A stretch of 64,000 nt of DNA from Helicoverpa zea (GCF_022581195.2 NC_061482.1:4960001-5024000); one strand, 5' to 3'; numbered from the stretch's first letter, positions 11,125 through 23,618 are shown. Translations and numbers: made by a program. Notes: generated by a model from the letters alone, not told the origin.

Positions 11125-11372
11125 GTAGATACCGACGCCTTCGAGTGAAAACCTCGTAAGTGCAAGAGATAACTTTTCAGGATAATGGTATTCGATATTT
11201 TTTACGATTATCTTCCAAGAAATGCAATAAAAAAATCTTGAGAAAAATGCATTTTTCAGGATAAGGATTAATATTCCATATTTTTTACGATTATCTTCCA
11301 AGAAATGCAATAAAAAAATATTGAGAAAAAATGAATTTCCGAGGTTTTCATTCTAAGACGTCGATACCTACA
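11125..11372. repeat. TIR element with internal 82-bp tandem duplication
   Basis: Facing arms of about 32 bp lie at about 11126-11157 and 11340-11372 (GTAGATACCGACG...GAAAACCTCG against its reverse complement, a few mismatches). Between them a unit of about 82 bp is repeated directly twice (about 11170-11251 and 11252-11335), sharing TTTTTTACGATTATCTTCCA and AGAAATGCAATAAAAAAAT. It is likely a non-autonomous DNA element. Confidence 0.6.
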
Positions 11373-12084
11373 TTTCAACTCAAAACCAATCTGAATTAAA
11401 CAGAAAAAAGTCATAAAAAATCATAGCGTCATATTGTAAAATTAGCGTGCGGTGCTCACGGGCTGTGAAAGTCAAATGACATTGAAAGGTAACACCCCCT
11501 AGCCCTAGCACGCATGCGCCAATCCGTGACATGCGCTCTGCAAATCGAACCTCCTCGCGCTTCATAAAGTCCTGGTAGAAACACGAAATAGCGGGCTCAA
11601 TGCGCTGGCCTTATGTGAAATACACTGCGCTGGCATAATACTGAAATTTCTACTAGGCTCGCAGGAAGGGGTAGGAGATCGTTTCAGGAGGAGAACGACA
11701 TCTACCTTCGTATTTTAAAACTACGTAGTAACACAACTTGCTACGAATGTCGTAGCACGTTGTTAGACGATAAGTTGAATAGATGGCGTAATAATTCTGA
11801 AAGGACAATGCTATTCTTTGTATGGAAGTTGGGCTCAAGAGTTGCCCACAGTAACTGCATAGTGTATTATGTTCCCTAGGCTTATAATAGGTCCCAGACC
11901 GAAATATTTCGAAATCTATCCCGGGAGTCCTGAGAAAAACTGGTTTGACTCATAATCAATATTACGAAAAACATCCTTACGAACTCTTAACTATTCCACT
12001 TTTATTACCTTAATTGAAATGCATTATAATATTAATCGACAAATACGAGGTCGAGGTATTGAACGAGAATTTTTTTTACCGACT

Positions 12085-12480
12085 TCAAAAAATGGAGGAG
12101 TTTCTCAGTTCGTTTGTATTCTTTTTACGTAAGTACGTGCATATTAACTCCGTCGTTTACCAACCGATTTAAACAATCATTTTATTGTTTGAAAGGATTT
12201 ACTTTCCAAATAGTTCCTTTGTTATTCGGTCCAGGGTCTGGTGATAGAAACCTTAAAACAATAGGGAACTCTCGGAAATTGTAAGCACATATCGAATAAA
12301 AACTTGTCATTCGGGTATATGTCTCCGACACCACAAAACTGTGGAGGTTAAGACCTGACCTGCCGATGGAGACGACAGTGAGACGAGGGAACTCCTCAAC
12401 GGTAACTATTTACTACCTCGTGTTCGAGCTTATTTTATTCGTCCTGATAAGATTTTTCCATTGCCATTACGGATATTAAT
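12085..12480 (+). repeat. ACCGACTTC-type lepidopteran dispersed repeat
   Basis: It opens TTTTTTTACCGACTTCAAAA with a GGAGGAG run. It later shares ACTCCTCAACGGTA and TTATTTTATTCGTCCTGA-like blocks with the composite repeat near 53040-53300. No ORF was found. Confidence 0.5.
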
Positions 12481-12689
12481 TGCATGACGCTACACGAACT
12501 TAGGACTGATTGTAGTAGATAGAGACTGAAAAGCAAGAGAAACAACAATTACCTTTAAACGTCTATTTCTGTTATTTTATCCTGTTAACAGTGAAACCAC
12601 TAACTATCTGAATGTTATTTCAAGAAAAGAAGGTTGTTAGGTTTGTGGCTGCTTAAAATGGCTAGCTAACAATGGCTGGCTAACATGAG

Positions 12690-13415
12690 AACCAGTTTTT
12701 CTCGGGACCTCTCTGACCGATTTCAAAGATATTTGGATTCCGTCTTAAGAGTGAAGTAAAGAACCTATTCTAACCATTCCCACTACTGGGCAAATGGCTT
12801 GGGCTTTATAAAGTGACTGTTCAAGTTTAACGTTATAACCGGTTTTTCTCGGGACCTCTGGGACCGATTTCCAAAATATTTGGATTTCGTATTAACAGTG
12901 CAGTAAAGAACCTATTTCGACCACTTTCACTACTGGGCAAATGGCTCAGGCTTTGTTAAGTGACTATCTATGGAGAACATTTGAACCGGTTTTTCTCGGG
13001 ACCTCTGGGACCGATTTCAAAAATATTTGGATTCCGTGTTAAGAGTGAAGTAAGGAACCTATTTTAACTATTTCCACTACTGGGCAAACGGCTTGGGCTT
13101 TGTAAAGTGACTGTTCAAGTTGAACATTAGAACCGGTTTTTCTCGGGACCTCTTGGACCGATTTCCAAAATATTTAGATTTCGTGTTAACAGTGCAGTAA
13201 AGAACCTATTTCGACCACTTTTACTACTGGGCAAATGGCTCACGCTTTGTTAAGTGACTATCTATGGAGAACATTTGAACCGGTTTTTCTCGGGACCTCT
13301 GGGACCGATTTCAAAAATATTTGGATTTCATGTTCAGAGTGCACTATGGAACCAGCTGGAACTACTCCCACTGCTGGGCAAACTTTGAGCCCAGACCCTG
13401 GCATTGTCCTTTCAG
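12690..13415. repeat. 147-bp tandem array, alternating A/B units, about five copies
   Basis: The phrase GTTTTTCTCGGGACCTCT recurs with exactly 147-bp spacing (anchors at about 12694, 12841, 12988, 13135, 13282). Copies 1 and 3 share diagnostic bases (GGATTCCGT, AAGAGTGAAG, GGCTTGGGCT, CTGTTCAAGT). Copies 2 and 4 share others (GGATTTCGT or AGATTTCGT, AACAGTGCAG, CTATCTATGGAGAACATTTG). Copy 5 is divergent and cut short. So the real repeating unit is a 294-bp AB dimer. It lies between the two GS genes and has no coding frame. Confidence 0.9.
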
Positions 13416-13599
13416 CAAAGATAGCGTAGTAAATAAATAATTATTTAATTTTGATTGAATTGGAATAATAGGACAGCTATTCATAGCACCTGTTGACCTA
13501 CCCTGTGCCCTAGTTTACTTGTGGTCTTTCCTATATGTGAAACATTATTGTAGTACGAAAAAGATACTCAGTTTGTATCTAGATGAGAGGAGGTGACAC

Positions 13600-13725
13600 T
13601 TAGGCGATTATCACACTGCCCCGCATGATGCAGCGTAGCGCGTGGATGCGTTTTTTTCCGTTGCTTGAAAAAAATGCATCCACGCGCTACGCTGCACGAT
13701 GTGGGGCAGTGTGATAATCGCCTAA
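13600..13725. repeat. 126-bp near-perfect hairpin (MITE-like)
   Basis: Arms of about 56 bp run TTAGGCGATTATCACACTGC... inward to GCGTAGCGCGTGGATGC, with the reverse complement on the other side and only four or five mismatches. A short loop around TTCCGTTGCTTG separates them. The flanking trinucleotides are TTA and TAA, so no exact duplication is shown. Confidence 0.8.
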
Positions 13726-14739
13726 AGTAATTATGTAGGTAGCCACTTTCAAATTAAAAACAAAGCATAATTAGTACAACAAAGTATCTTTATTTTTTTA
13801 TAATATCTCGTATTTTATAACAACATTTTCTTATACACTTACATTTTGTTAATTCATACCAATTTCCGATGCATGCAAAACAATTTAAACATCTTATACA
13901 TATAATAGCATAAATAATTTTACTCAGACAATAGTAATATAATATTTTGTGCTCTACACGAGTATACACGGTGTTCACGTTTATAGACATATTTCATAAG
14001 TGCTTGGACTTTAAAAGGCTCCTGCGGTTACCCATCACGTTATACTCTAATATGCAAATGTTATTTTGCACGGTCAACTACCGTTAGTACCAATATACTG
14101 GTAGATCCTTAATGTAACATTATTACTTCGGACAATCATCTAGTTTCTCTTGTGTTAGTACATAAAGTATGTCAAGCAATTCAAGTATTCTCATTCGGGT
14201 TATTTGTTGACTAAAACTAATTTGCAACTATGCATTAAATGAATTTGTTAAAAATAATGATATGTGGTTATTTGTATACAATTAAACTATTTAACATCAA
14301 AATAACAATTTTTAAATATCACATAATATTCGTAGAAATATTTACCTACTTATACAATATATTAATATCTTATATGGTCCTTTTAAACGCACTACCTCTA
14401 TCACGTGTCGGTATTATTATCATTTTATTTCAGTTATCTGTATAATTATTGTAAATTAATTACTCTATTCTATTGAATACCTATAGGCCATATATTATTC
14501 GATTTGTCGCTAGTGAATATATTGGGTAAATGTTCTATACAAAAGAAAGTAAGTTGGTGTTGCGTTTGTGGTATATGTATATCACTAAAATGGAAGAGGG
14601 GTTTTTATAATGCACATTTGGTGCAGGTACATACAGCTTGCGTTGGCAACCAGGCACGAACAAAATAGACGGATTATTGGTGATGCGGTCGCTAGCTGAG
14701 TGTGGACTCGGGCCGGGCCTGGGGCGAGCGGCGCCGCTG
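13726..14739 (-). other. AT-rich region downstream of GS, likely includes its 3' UTR
   Basis: It follows the GS stop codon on the minus strand. The part next to the stop (about 14650-14739) is GC-rich; the rest is very AT-rich. TTTATT (AATAAA on the minus strand) occurs near 14425 and near 13788 as candidate poly(A) signals. Nothing else was recognised. Confidence 0.3.
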
Positions 14740-17700
14740 TTATTCGTTCAGTATGCAGGTGCGCATCAGAGCGTCGATCACGGCGTACGGGTCGCAGTTC
14801 GACGCCGGTCGGCGGTCCTCCAAGTAGCCCTTCTTCTCCTCGGCCACCGTCCGCGGTATCCTGATGCTGCTGCCGCGGTTGGCAACCCCTGTAAACAAAA
14901 CAACAGTCAAAAACCAACTCAAATGGATCAGGTCTTCAATAGTCTTCATATAATCAGGGTCAGGTAACTTACCGGCGCTGAAGTCATTAATACTGGCTGT
15001 TTCGTGAAGACCCGTCAGACGTCTCTCGTTGTCCTTTCCTCCGCGAGGGTCATACACTTTGATGTGTTTCATGTGAACTTTAGACAGCTTGTCAATCGCC
15101 TTCTCGATTTCACTGCAATTACCAAGAAAATATCGTAAGTCAGTATGTGGGACATTACTTATGACCCAGTTATCAAGTTCGTAATTAAGTTGGAAAGTTA
15201 TGTCTGAGTTTTCAGTTTAACGAGTCATTAATCGATCGGTGAAGTGACCGACATAATTATAGTTCGTTATGTGGAATCACGGTAAGTTTTCAACAAAAAA
15301 AATATAAGCCGGAACTTCGAAAAGAGAAACACGAATGACTTAATGAATACTGCAAGCAATTTCACACACCATTAAAGGACAATACCGGTTTGAAAGAAAG
15401 CCTTTTAAGTAAAGGTCGTGATACTTACATAATACCGTTGTCCTCACGCATCTTTTTGGTGGAGAAGTTGGTATGCGCACCAGAACCGTTCCAGTCCTGA
15501 ACTGGTTTGGGGTCGAAGCTGACTATGACTCCGTACTCCTCAGCGAGCCTGTTCAGGATGTAGCGGGCGACCCAGAGGTCGTCACCAGCTGATACACCCA
15601 CGGAGGGGCCAACTTGGAACTCCCACTGAGAGGGCATGACCTCAGCGTTGGTGCCAGAAATAGGAACGCCAGCAAACAGACAACATCTGTAATTTTAAAC
15701 GTACGTTCACGTTAATGCCTTGGCTACGATACACAAGATTTTTCGAAGAATCAAATTCAAGAAGAATGTTTTCTAAAATGGGTGTAAAATTTACCTGTAG
15801 TGAGCCTCAACAAGATCCCTGGCGAAAACTTTGTTGGCACCAACACCGCAGTAGTAAGGGCCCTGTGGTGGTGGGAAGCCGCCTGGGGGCCATCCGAAGG
15901 GCCTCAGGTCGGAGTCCAACAAGATGTACTCCTGTTCGATACCGAACCAGGGTTCATCATCCTTGCACTTCTCGTAAGCCTCTGAACACTTGATGCGGTG
16001 GTTGGTTCCTAGGCAACGAAACAACTTTGTTAAAAATCTGTTTAAAATTGGAGTAATGATTAAAGAACACGTTTTGCAACGATGACGGAAACGTGATCGC
16101 TGAGAATAAACCGAGCGTAGTTTTCCTATGACTTCGATTAAACCTACACTTAATCTAGTAGGTATGCGCTCATAGTAATATTTCCAAATGACTGTCAACT
16201 ATTGCAAGAATCAAGCATAATACGTGTAGGTACGTGTAAATTGTTAATTTTCATTATTTTTGATACATTGGCACGTACCTATTTATGTAATTAAATCTAA
16301 CGTTACCAAATCAATACTACATTTTGTATATAGGGTCGTGCCCTCGAATTAACATATTTGTATTCGTAATTTGGTACGATTGTTAACCTGTGATGACTAA
16401 TACGTGTTGTATGTAGATAAACGTAAATAGGCAGGTACCTACAGCTAGGAAGTACAAGAATACGACCAAAAAAAAACTGGGTAGGTACCAATTTTTTTCT
16501 TGGGTAAACTTTATCTTTTTTATTAATCATTTCAGTAGTCTTTATTTACATGTTCTTGTCATGAAGAAAATATTTTTTTCAAATGAATATTATCGCATCA
16601 ACGCTTACTGGCAAACTTCATTACTACCCGATAGGATCACGCTAGGGAGAGTTAAGTCTATCAACCTATGTACTCATGTATATCTTGTGAACTTATATGT
16701 GTCAACGACGACAAAAGGTACCTTATGGGCTTTGGCACTTACGACACTGTGTTCTATTGTCTAATCAAACTTGTACAATTCGTATTTCTAAATGACCTAA
16801 ACGCCAAATTCCTTAAGGTACCTTTTCTCGTGCCATGAGAAAAGGATGTATTATACAAAAATTTATTAATAATTTATTCATTTATTACAAATTTATTAAT
16901 TAGGACATTACGTACCTGTAGGTTCCATGTTGTACTTATAGGTGTCGCACATGACAAGGATGTGGTTGCCACGTCTGAACGGATCCCTGTAGATAGCACG
17001 GGGATACAGGAAAGTATCAGAATTGTGTCCATCAGACTGTCCCGTAGAGCTGCCATCGAAGTTCCAGATAGGCAGATCTGAAAACAACATTTAATATTTA
17101 GACCACTATTGTTTACATCTCTACTAATATTATAATGTTGTTGGTTTGTAAGGCTAAGAAACTACAGATTTTTTATTTAAAACATTCTGGCTACACATTC
17201 ACTGGGTGTCATAAGCTTTATTTTATCCGAATACGGGAAGAAATTTCCAGGTATCGGAGTGAAACCGCGGGAAACAGCTACTACAAAATAAATACAATTA
17301 CAATAATGAGCCTCTGTATAAACGTGGACACTTAATTTACTGGTAACAACTTTCCAATGAACTAAGAGCACTGAATGAAATGTTACATTTCTACGACTGC
17401 TGTCCACAATATTGCTTTGAAACCTTTTAAGTTTTCATCAAAAAGTCCTTATTCGCGCTTGCATTGTCTCTGTGGATATTCATGAAAACCGTACACTATT
17501 TGATTGACGGTATTTTTATGTTAAAGCGTAATTCGTTGAATGAGAAACTTATTTAGTTAAAATGGTACAAACAAATTGAATGAATGATCCCTTTATTAAA
17601 ATGAACGTAAAACATTGTTTTGTGAAACACGATCCTGTTTACAGTCGAGCTCGTCTCGTGAAGGTCGAACAATTTACTTAAACTGTGCTAATTAGCTTGT

Positions 17701-19421
17701 TAATGAGGATGTAATAAAACCATACTAGTTTCAACGCGCGATGTTAAAACTGCTCATGTTTTTAGCTCATGAATTAAAAAGTTGACCGAGTTTTTTAGTT
17801 CCGGGACATTTAAGCGGAAATATGTAGCTGAAAAATATTTAAAGGATAATGATACCTACAGTTACGGATATAGAGGCTAAAGTTCGGTACATACCTTTAG
17901 GTACTTTAGGAATGAAGTTCAAGGTACGGTCCTTGCATCTCAAGTGTTCGCCAGTTCCATCGATCCAGATGTATGTCGCCAGAATCTTATCCGCGGGTAT
18001 CGGAAGGTCATTGTACCTCCCCAACAGGGTCTTGGACAGGACCGCGTTAGGCGAGTTTGTGAGCACAGGCCCCGATAATATCTTCGGGTTATCTGTTGAA
18101 CAATTAATGGGTTATTTTAGTATTCTCTGTGAAAGGTTTCTATGATGTTTTACTGAATAAAGATAAAGTTGTATTCTAAAGTGTATTTTTTCGAAGTGTG
18201 AAGTTCTTTACTATTTTGGAAACCATTAACCATTTTCAAAAGCTGATGAAGTAAGAATTTTTACTTCATAAGGTATAAACTTGGGCACCAATCGTGCGGG
18301 TCTCTGTCAGTCATCATTTCCACAGCAGGTAAAATCGACGCTAGTAGTGGCACTTCATTGTTAAATTAGATTTACATTGAGGAAAAATATACATTTAGTT
18401 GAAACAATAGCTGACTAGTCTATGATGAATGATGAGGTCGCGATTAATAAGGCCATATTACATTTCAATATTATAATGCAGTAATAAAATATAACTTGGT
18501 ATCCTGTATTCTTTTGCGCAAGTACATAAAATGTACACGGGTGTCATTTTATTGTTACTCTGTTTATGCAATTGGAAGCAACTGAATAAGTATATATATT
18601 AACATATTTCTATTGTATGTACCTATTGCCTGTCTTCTGAAAATTTTATCTTAAAAGTCGCAGATTTTCAGGTTTACTTCTTATTTAAGACAATAAGTTA
18701 AAGAGAAAAGAGAAATATATTCCAGTGTGTTTCAATGCACTATAAATCGCATTCATATATTCTGAAGATAAGACAAGGATATAGGCCGGAGGATGCCGAC
18801 CACAGACAATGAGATAAGGCAGGGCATTATGATAAACCAAACGAATTATTACGGAAAGTTTTGAACAAGAGAATAATGTAAAACCTAGTACGTAAACGGG
18901 TTATAAAAATACTGCAATACCACTCATATTTGCACCATAAAATCTATTTTACATGTTCAAGTGAATTTTGGCACACGGAATACTCTATGATTTACAGATA
19001 AACAAGCTCATAATTTTACATATTTTCATAAAATGTAAAAGGCGTAGGAAACTGGACGGAAATAATTTTACTGCAAATAGAAGCTTTGGCTTCAGCAGTC
19101 ATTTATTTACACGACCCAATTAGTGTTCGAATTTCAAATGAACACAAGTCCCACGTGAATTGATGAAGGTACTTTAACTCGAGTGCATGTTATAAAATTT
19201 TCAGAGAGCCTGAAACTGTAGAAAGGTCAGGTCAGAAACTAAGTATAGTGCTGTTTTATCGACCCTCGTAATTTTGTTTTTTTCTGTGGTGTTACTAAAA
19301 TCGTTTCGGCAATAAAAAATATAATCCTTAAACAAGTTTTTTTACTATTCAAAATATTGAGTACCAATGTTTGAGAGTTTGTCAATAGCTTACCTTCTAT
19401 TTTTGCGTGTGTATCAGCCAT
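14740..19421 (-). CDS. glutamine synthetase, canonical (EC 6.3.1.2)
   Basis: Coding exons, high to low: 19421-19394, 18092-17895, 17077-16916, 16008-15795, 15686-15429, 15112-14973, 14888-14740. They sum to 1149 nt = 382 aa plus stop; all introns are GT-AG and all phases fit. The start ATG at 19421 has a good context (AAGATGG).

The beta-grasp domain carries D54 (WIDGTGE) and FDGSS at 82-86. The catalytic domain has metal ligands E154/E156 (GIEQE), E216 (TNAE), E223 (QWEF), H272 (GAHTNFST) and E357 (YLEDRRP); N267-G268 for glutamate; flap glutamate E324 (LHETASIND); and R338/R343 (ANRGSSIRIPR). The length matches animal GS (about 370 aa). It joins ammonia to glutamate using ATP and assembles as a decamer in other animals. 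The N-terminus is acidic with no mitochondrial signal, so it is probably cytosolic, like Drosophila Gs2. The sister copy lies 4.9 kb downstream in the same orientation. Confidence 0.95.
17200..17290 (+). repeat. RTE-type LINE tail fragment
   Basis: It carries TTTTATCCGAATACGGGAAG and GAGTGAAACCGCGGGAAAC, as in the copies at 19675 and 49296. It lies in the second GS intron. Confidence 0.45.
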
Positions 19422-19448
19422 CTTCACGCCTTATAAAAACGTACAAAT
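19422..19448 (-). other. candidate 5' UTR part of GS first coding exon
   Basis: On the minus strand a strong acceptor (a T-run then GTTACAG, AG at 19450-19449) lies 27 bases before the GS start. The first coding exon therefore probably begins at 19448, with a further non-coding exon and the promoter upstream, not located. Confidence 0.4.
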
Positions 19449-19674
19449 CTGTAACAAAAAAAAAGGTACGTTTAGTTGTTGTGAACAGACAGAGTACTAA
19501 ACATTTATAATTATGACAGATATATCCTTAAAATTATGGAGGAAATATTTTTAAATAAACATGTGACAATCGCTAGCGGTAACAATCACGATATAACATA
19601 GTGAAAATGGTAGGTACGTATGTACAATTGTACATCTACGTATATTAATTTATTCAAGAAGAAACATTTTTTCG

Positions 19675-19825
19675 TTTGTTTGTTTGTAGCCCAAAGGCTC
19701 CGAAATTACTTTCACTGTTAGAAAGCTATACTCTTCCCGAGTAACATAGGCGATATTTTATCCCGTTGCGGGCAGTTTAGTTTCCACGGGACGCAGGTGA
19801 AACTGCGGGGAATACGACTGGTATG
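19675..19825 (+). repeat. RTE-type LINE tail fragment
   Basis: It runs from TTTGTTTGTTTG through TTACTTTCACTGTTAGAAAG and TATTTTATCCCGTTGCGGGC to ACGCAGGTGAAACTGCGGGG. It matches the order of the copy at 49296. Confidence 0.6.
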
Positions 19826-21765
19826 TTTATAAACAATCATGTCACATATTATGTAGTCAAATCGTTTTTTTTTTCGCCAACAACTTTGAATATTTTACAT
19901 AACTAATATATATTTTCCTTGACATTCTGAGAGAGAATATATTAAAAATGCCTATGTCATCGTTTATTAAAAAAAAAATTGTTTGTCGTGTCACACGTTT
20001 ATATGGCTTTGTTGTTTATGTCGATATTTATCGCTTTATAAATCTGGAGAACCCTAATTTACGTAAAGCTCATTTTCAGTGCAGATAATGTAGCTCCCTG
20101 ACAGGGACAGAATTATTCGAATCGATTCTGCAGTTCCGGAGCGTATGCGATTCAAACACAATGAAATCTTTCCTCTTTATATATCAGTATCGATATAATT
20201 AGTGTTATATTAACATAGTAATATTATTAAAATATCATTTGTTTCTCTGTTACTAGGCGTCAATAAAATAACCAAGCGCTTATGTGTAACGATGGTAATT
20301 TCACGAGATCGATTGGAGCGTTGCCCAAATAGTGGCGAGCGCGTTTGCGTACAACTCGTCACACGCAATAGGCAACGTACGCCTAGTGATCGAAGAGGTA
20401 TGTTTGACCTTCATCTCTAAAGAATTCTATATTTGATGAGTATATTACATTTTTAAATAATTAATTTTGTAATTACGAGGCTTTATTTTAAAATGAAAAC
20501 TTTTTATTTAAATTTTATAATTAATCAGAGAAAAACGCAAAATTAAATAATTAATCAAAACGAGTTTCACCATGCAGTGTGATATTGTTGTTGCTCTTTT
20601 TTAATTACATAAATTCTCGGTACATTTTCATGAAATACCTATATAATAACAAATTGTTAACGTCGGAAGCACAAGCATACCGCGTGATTAGTACGTGCGT
20701 GTAAGTAATAAACTAGGCATGAGTTCCCGCAAACGATGGCTTTTGCCAAATGTTTCAGATGCGGGGAAAATTCCCGATTGCTCGGAAAGTTTCCTACCAC
20801 CTGCGGGCTTCTTGCTATCGAAGCTATTGCTATGAATATTTACACGATGCTTCATTACAAACAAACAAGATTCGTGGTAAAATACAACAAACAATGATGT
20901 TTATTTTCGAAAATAAAGCTTTACGGAGAATACCGAGGATTTATTTATCTGTTTTACTAGTCTTATTATGATAAAAATATAGCCTATTGTTGCATTAAAA
21001 GTTAATTGAGTAAGAAGCAATGCGATCGATAAACAGTAACAGCCATTAACATAAAACTGTTTGCTATTCAGCGCGGGCTGTATGTACACCACATTATATC
21101 GAGCGTTTGCCTAACATGGTTATTACTTTACGCACCGTTTGACCCTGAAAATGTTAGAAGGCTAACGCACTAATTTTCCAATATCCACATAAAAAAATAT
21201 CGCAGTGAAAATTGTCTAAGTAAATTATATATTTTGCGCTAATTTTTTGAAGCCACGCTATATGCACGACTCTCAAACATTATTCAAGACCAAAACCATT
21301 TTCTTCTAGTTATTACTAGTAGGTGACAGCCGAAGATGTCATTGACTAAGTGTTAATGGAATTCAATTTATACATGATCCTGTTACCGTATTAGTACATA
21401 TTTAGTAATGTTCTGTGAAAATTACTTCTAACGACAAATACAATCGAACTGTGAGAACAACAATATTTGACAGCAGAGCAAACAGGAACAGGAACAAACA
21501 TCTCTAATGAAACAATTAATAATTATATAAGTAAATAAGTAGGTGTCACACTGACAGTAATGGCGCGATAGTAATTCAATAGCATTAGTTACATGCCAAC
21601 TATAGATAATAATAGAAATACTGCAATATGTATATGTTATGATCTCCCTCGTGTATCGTGAATGAACGACATCTATATTATTTTGGTTTGATTATGGTTG
21701 CTACGTCAAAATTTTCAAGTCTATGGACAATGCAGACGTCAGTATGGAAATGCATGCGGATATAG

Positions 21766-21986
21766 TTCGGCCATTCAGAGAATGCGTTCCTGACACGTCG
21801 CGATTGAACTGACGACGTAACTTTGCAATGGCGTTGCAGTTACGATAAAAATATTTTTGCTGGTTGTTTACCGTTTTAACAATTGAGGAGCATTAAAACA
21901 ACATTATTATATCAATAATCAATGAATGTTATTACGTCGTCAGTTCAATCGCGACGTGTCAGGAACGCATTCTCTGAATGGCCGAA
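21766..21986. repeat. perfect 55-bp inverted repeat with 111-bp loop
   Basis: The arm 21766-21820 (TTCGGCCATTCAGAG...GACGACGTAA) is the exact reverse complement of 21932-21986. The loop is AT-rich with no repeats. Identity over 55 bp without a mismatch means either recent origin or selection on the stem. No clear target duplication and no coding frame spans it. Confidence 0.95.
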
Positions 21987-23330
21987 CGATAGTATCAAAT
22001 TCGAAGCGTGCCACAACACTATTTATAAAACACTCATTGTGATTCTTGTTTTCAGTGTAATTACAAATACATCGATGTTTTCGTATGTACTGTTCCGTTA
22101 TCAAGTGTTGACATATTACATGTCACTGGTATATCTATGTGGGTTAATGTAATGGCTCATTTGTATTATGCCGATGCGATGATAACTAAAGTGACGCAAT
22201 TTTTCTTTGTGAGAACAAATACGTTGTTGACAGGGGGAGGTACAGTGCTACACATATGTTATTTGTATTTAATATGCTGGCCATGGCTGGTTCACAATGG
22301 CTCACGAGCTGGAGCGTGACATCTGACTGATTAGTGGAACTTCATTAGTATTGTTCTTCTCTCGTGAAGCCTACGCGCTAGTCACGTTGGCTATCTATGT
22401 GATGTTCATGCGTAAGCAGCTGCTACTGATGGGATCACAAAGGCTTTATGCGTCGAACTTGAACACCTACTGAGTTACTCATTGTTTGTTGTGCAGCTGT
22501 GTTTTGTTTAGTATTACACTCAGTTTCAAGTTCTTGGCCTTATTATTAAAAAGAGGGCGATGACTGTTTCACGCAGCGTACTCGGTTTAGTGCGTGCTCG
22601 GTCGCTGAGCGCCGAGTGCTGAACTCATGCCCGGAGCTAGTCGGGACGGGTGGCTGCGTATTTACTATTTAGATCGCGTTTATATTTGTTTTATGGGCGG
22701 AAAAAAACATATAATGCGTGAATGAACCAGCGCCATTACAAGGCAAGAACGTCGGCGCTTGTTTCCGTCCATTATTTCCGACTTACTTCCACTTCCTTGC
22801 ATATCAGTATCGTCTACGTAGACCGTCTTTATTGTGCTTCTGCTCCTATTGTTGTTACGTAGCTCATTGTATAATTATTTACGCGAATGATTTTAAGCAT
22901 CTTTTTACAGATTAATTGAAAGTACAATTTATATCATGATAAAATAAAAATATTTTTAACTATGTAACATTTGCGATGAATAACAATGTCGTTGCTAACA
23001 AAGAAAGTACAGTGCATTTATTTATAGTTCGATGATAAAATTTCACTTTTAAAGCAAGAATTATTCGGTCATTGATGTCTAAGCAGTTTAAATACCTTTG
23101 TGTGCAGTTTTCAAGAACGTGATGATGCACTTTGCCAAGCATTCAAATACGGATGATACTCCAGATTTATTAATATAATCTCGAGGGCAACACGAATTGA
23201 GGAAACTGTATAATTAGAGAATTCAAGGTTCACTTCAATAAGGAGAATTTTTACTTAAAATGAATAATAATGTAAAAAAATCTGCAACAAAGTAATTTTG
23301 TGTAATCTTTACTTTTATATTAGTTACAAA

Positions 23331-23618
23331 TAGGGCTTCCATCTCTAATTTCGCCAAACCCGGACAAACATTTAAAAAACCCGGACATTTGGCGTAAATC
23401 GCATTTTTTCCCCGAACGAGTACGATTTTTTTTAACAAAATAATACTTCATTTGTAATCCATTTACTATTATCATATACTTAAATTCAATGAGGTGCTTC
23501 CTTACATGAAAAGTGTCCGGGTTTTCCCCGGACACTTCTTGAAACCCCGCCCGGACGGTCCCCGGACGGCCTCAAAACGAGGACAAATCCGGGGAAACCC
23601 GGACGGATGGCAGCCCTA
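23331..23618. mobile_element. hAT-type MITE, 288 bp, with 8-bp duplication
   Basis: Perfect 8-bp repeats GTTACAAA flank it at 23323-23330 and 23619-23626. Termini are TAGGGCTTCCATC and, inverted, TAGGGCTGCCATC. The interior has several CCCGGAC / GTCCGGG blocks in both orientations. 8-bp duplications and (C/T)AGGGC ends are hAT hallmarks. There is no ORF. Confidence 0.85.

Larger units (their letters stand above)
9871..14739. other. spacer between the two GS genes
   Basis: This should hold the promoter and 5' UTR of the downstream GS copy and the 3' UTR of the upstream one. Neither could be pinned down; I found no convincing first coding exon for the downstream copy. The stretch is mostly repeats, listed separately. 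11380-12080 holds nothing I recognise. Confidence 0.5.

Noticed and set aside
12690..13415. Regular repeats considered as a CRISPR array
   Set aside because: Units are 147 bp and homologous along their whole length, with no unique spacers, in a eukaryotic genome.
14585..14967. Open frames of about 110 aa overlapping the last GS exon on both strands
   Set aside because: They are shadows of the GC-rich GS exon and its 3' flank; the GS frame itself explains the region.
20280..20420. GC-rich segment with a GTATGT donor-like end on the plus strand
   Set aside because: It could be a non-coding exon, but no start, acceptor partner or downstream exon was found; too weak to list as a gene part.
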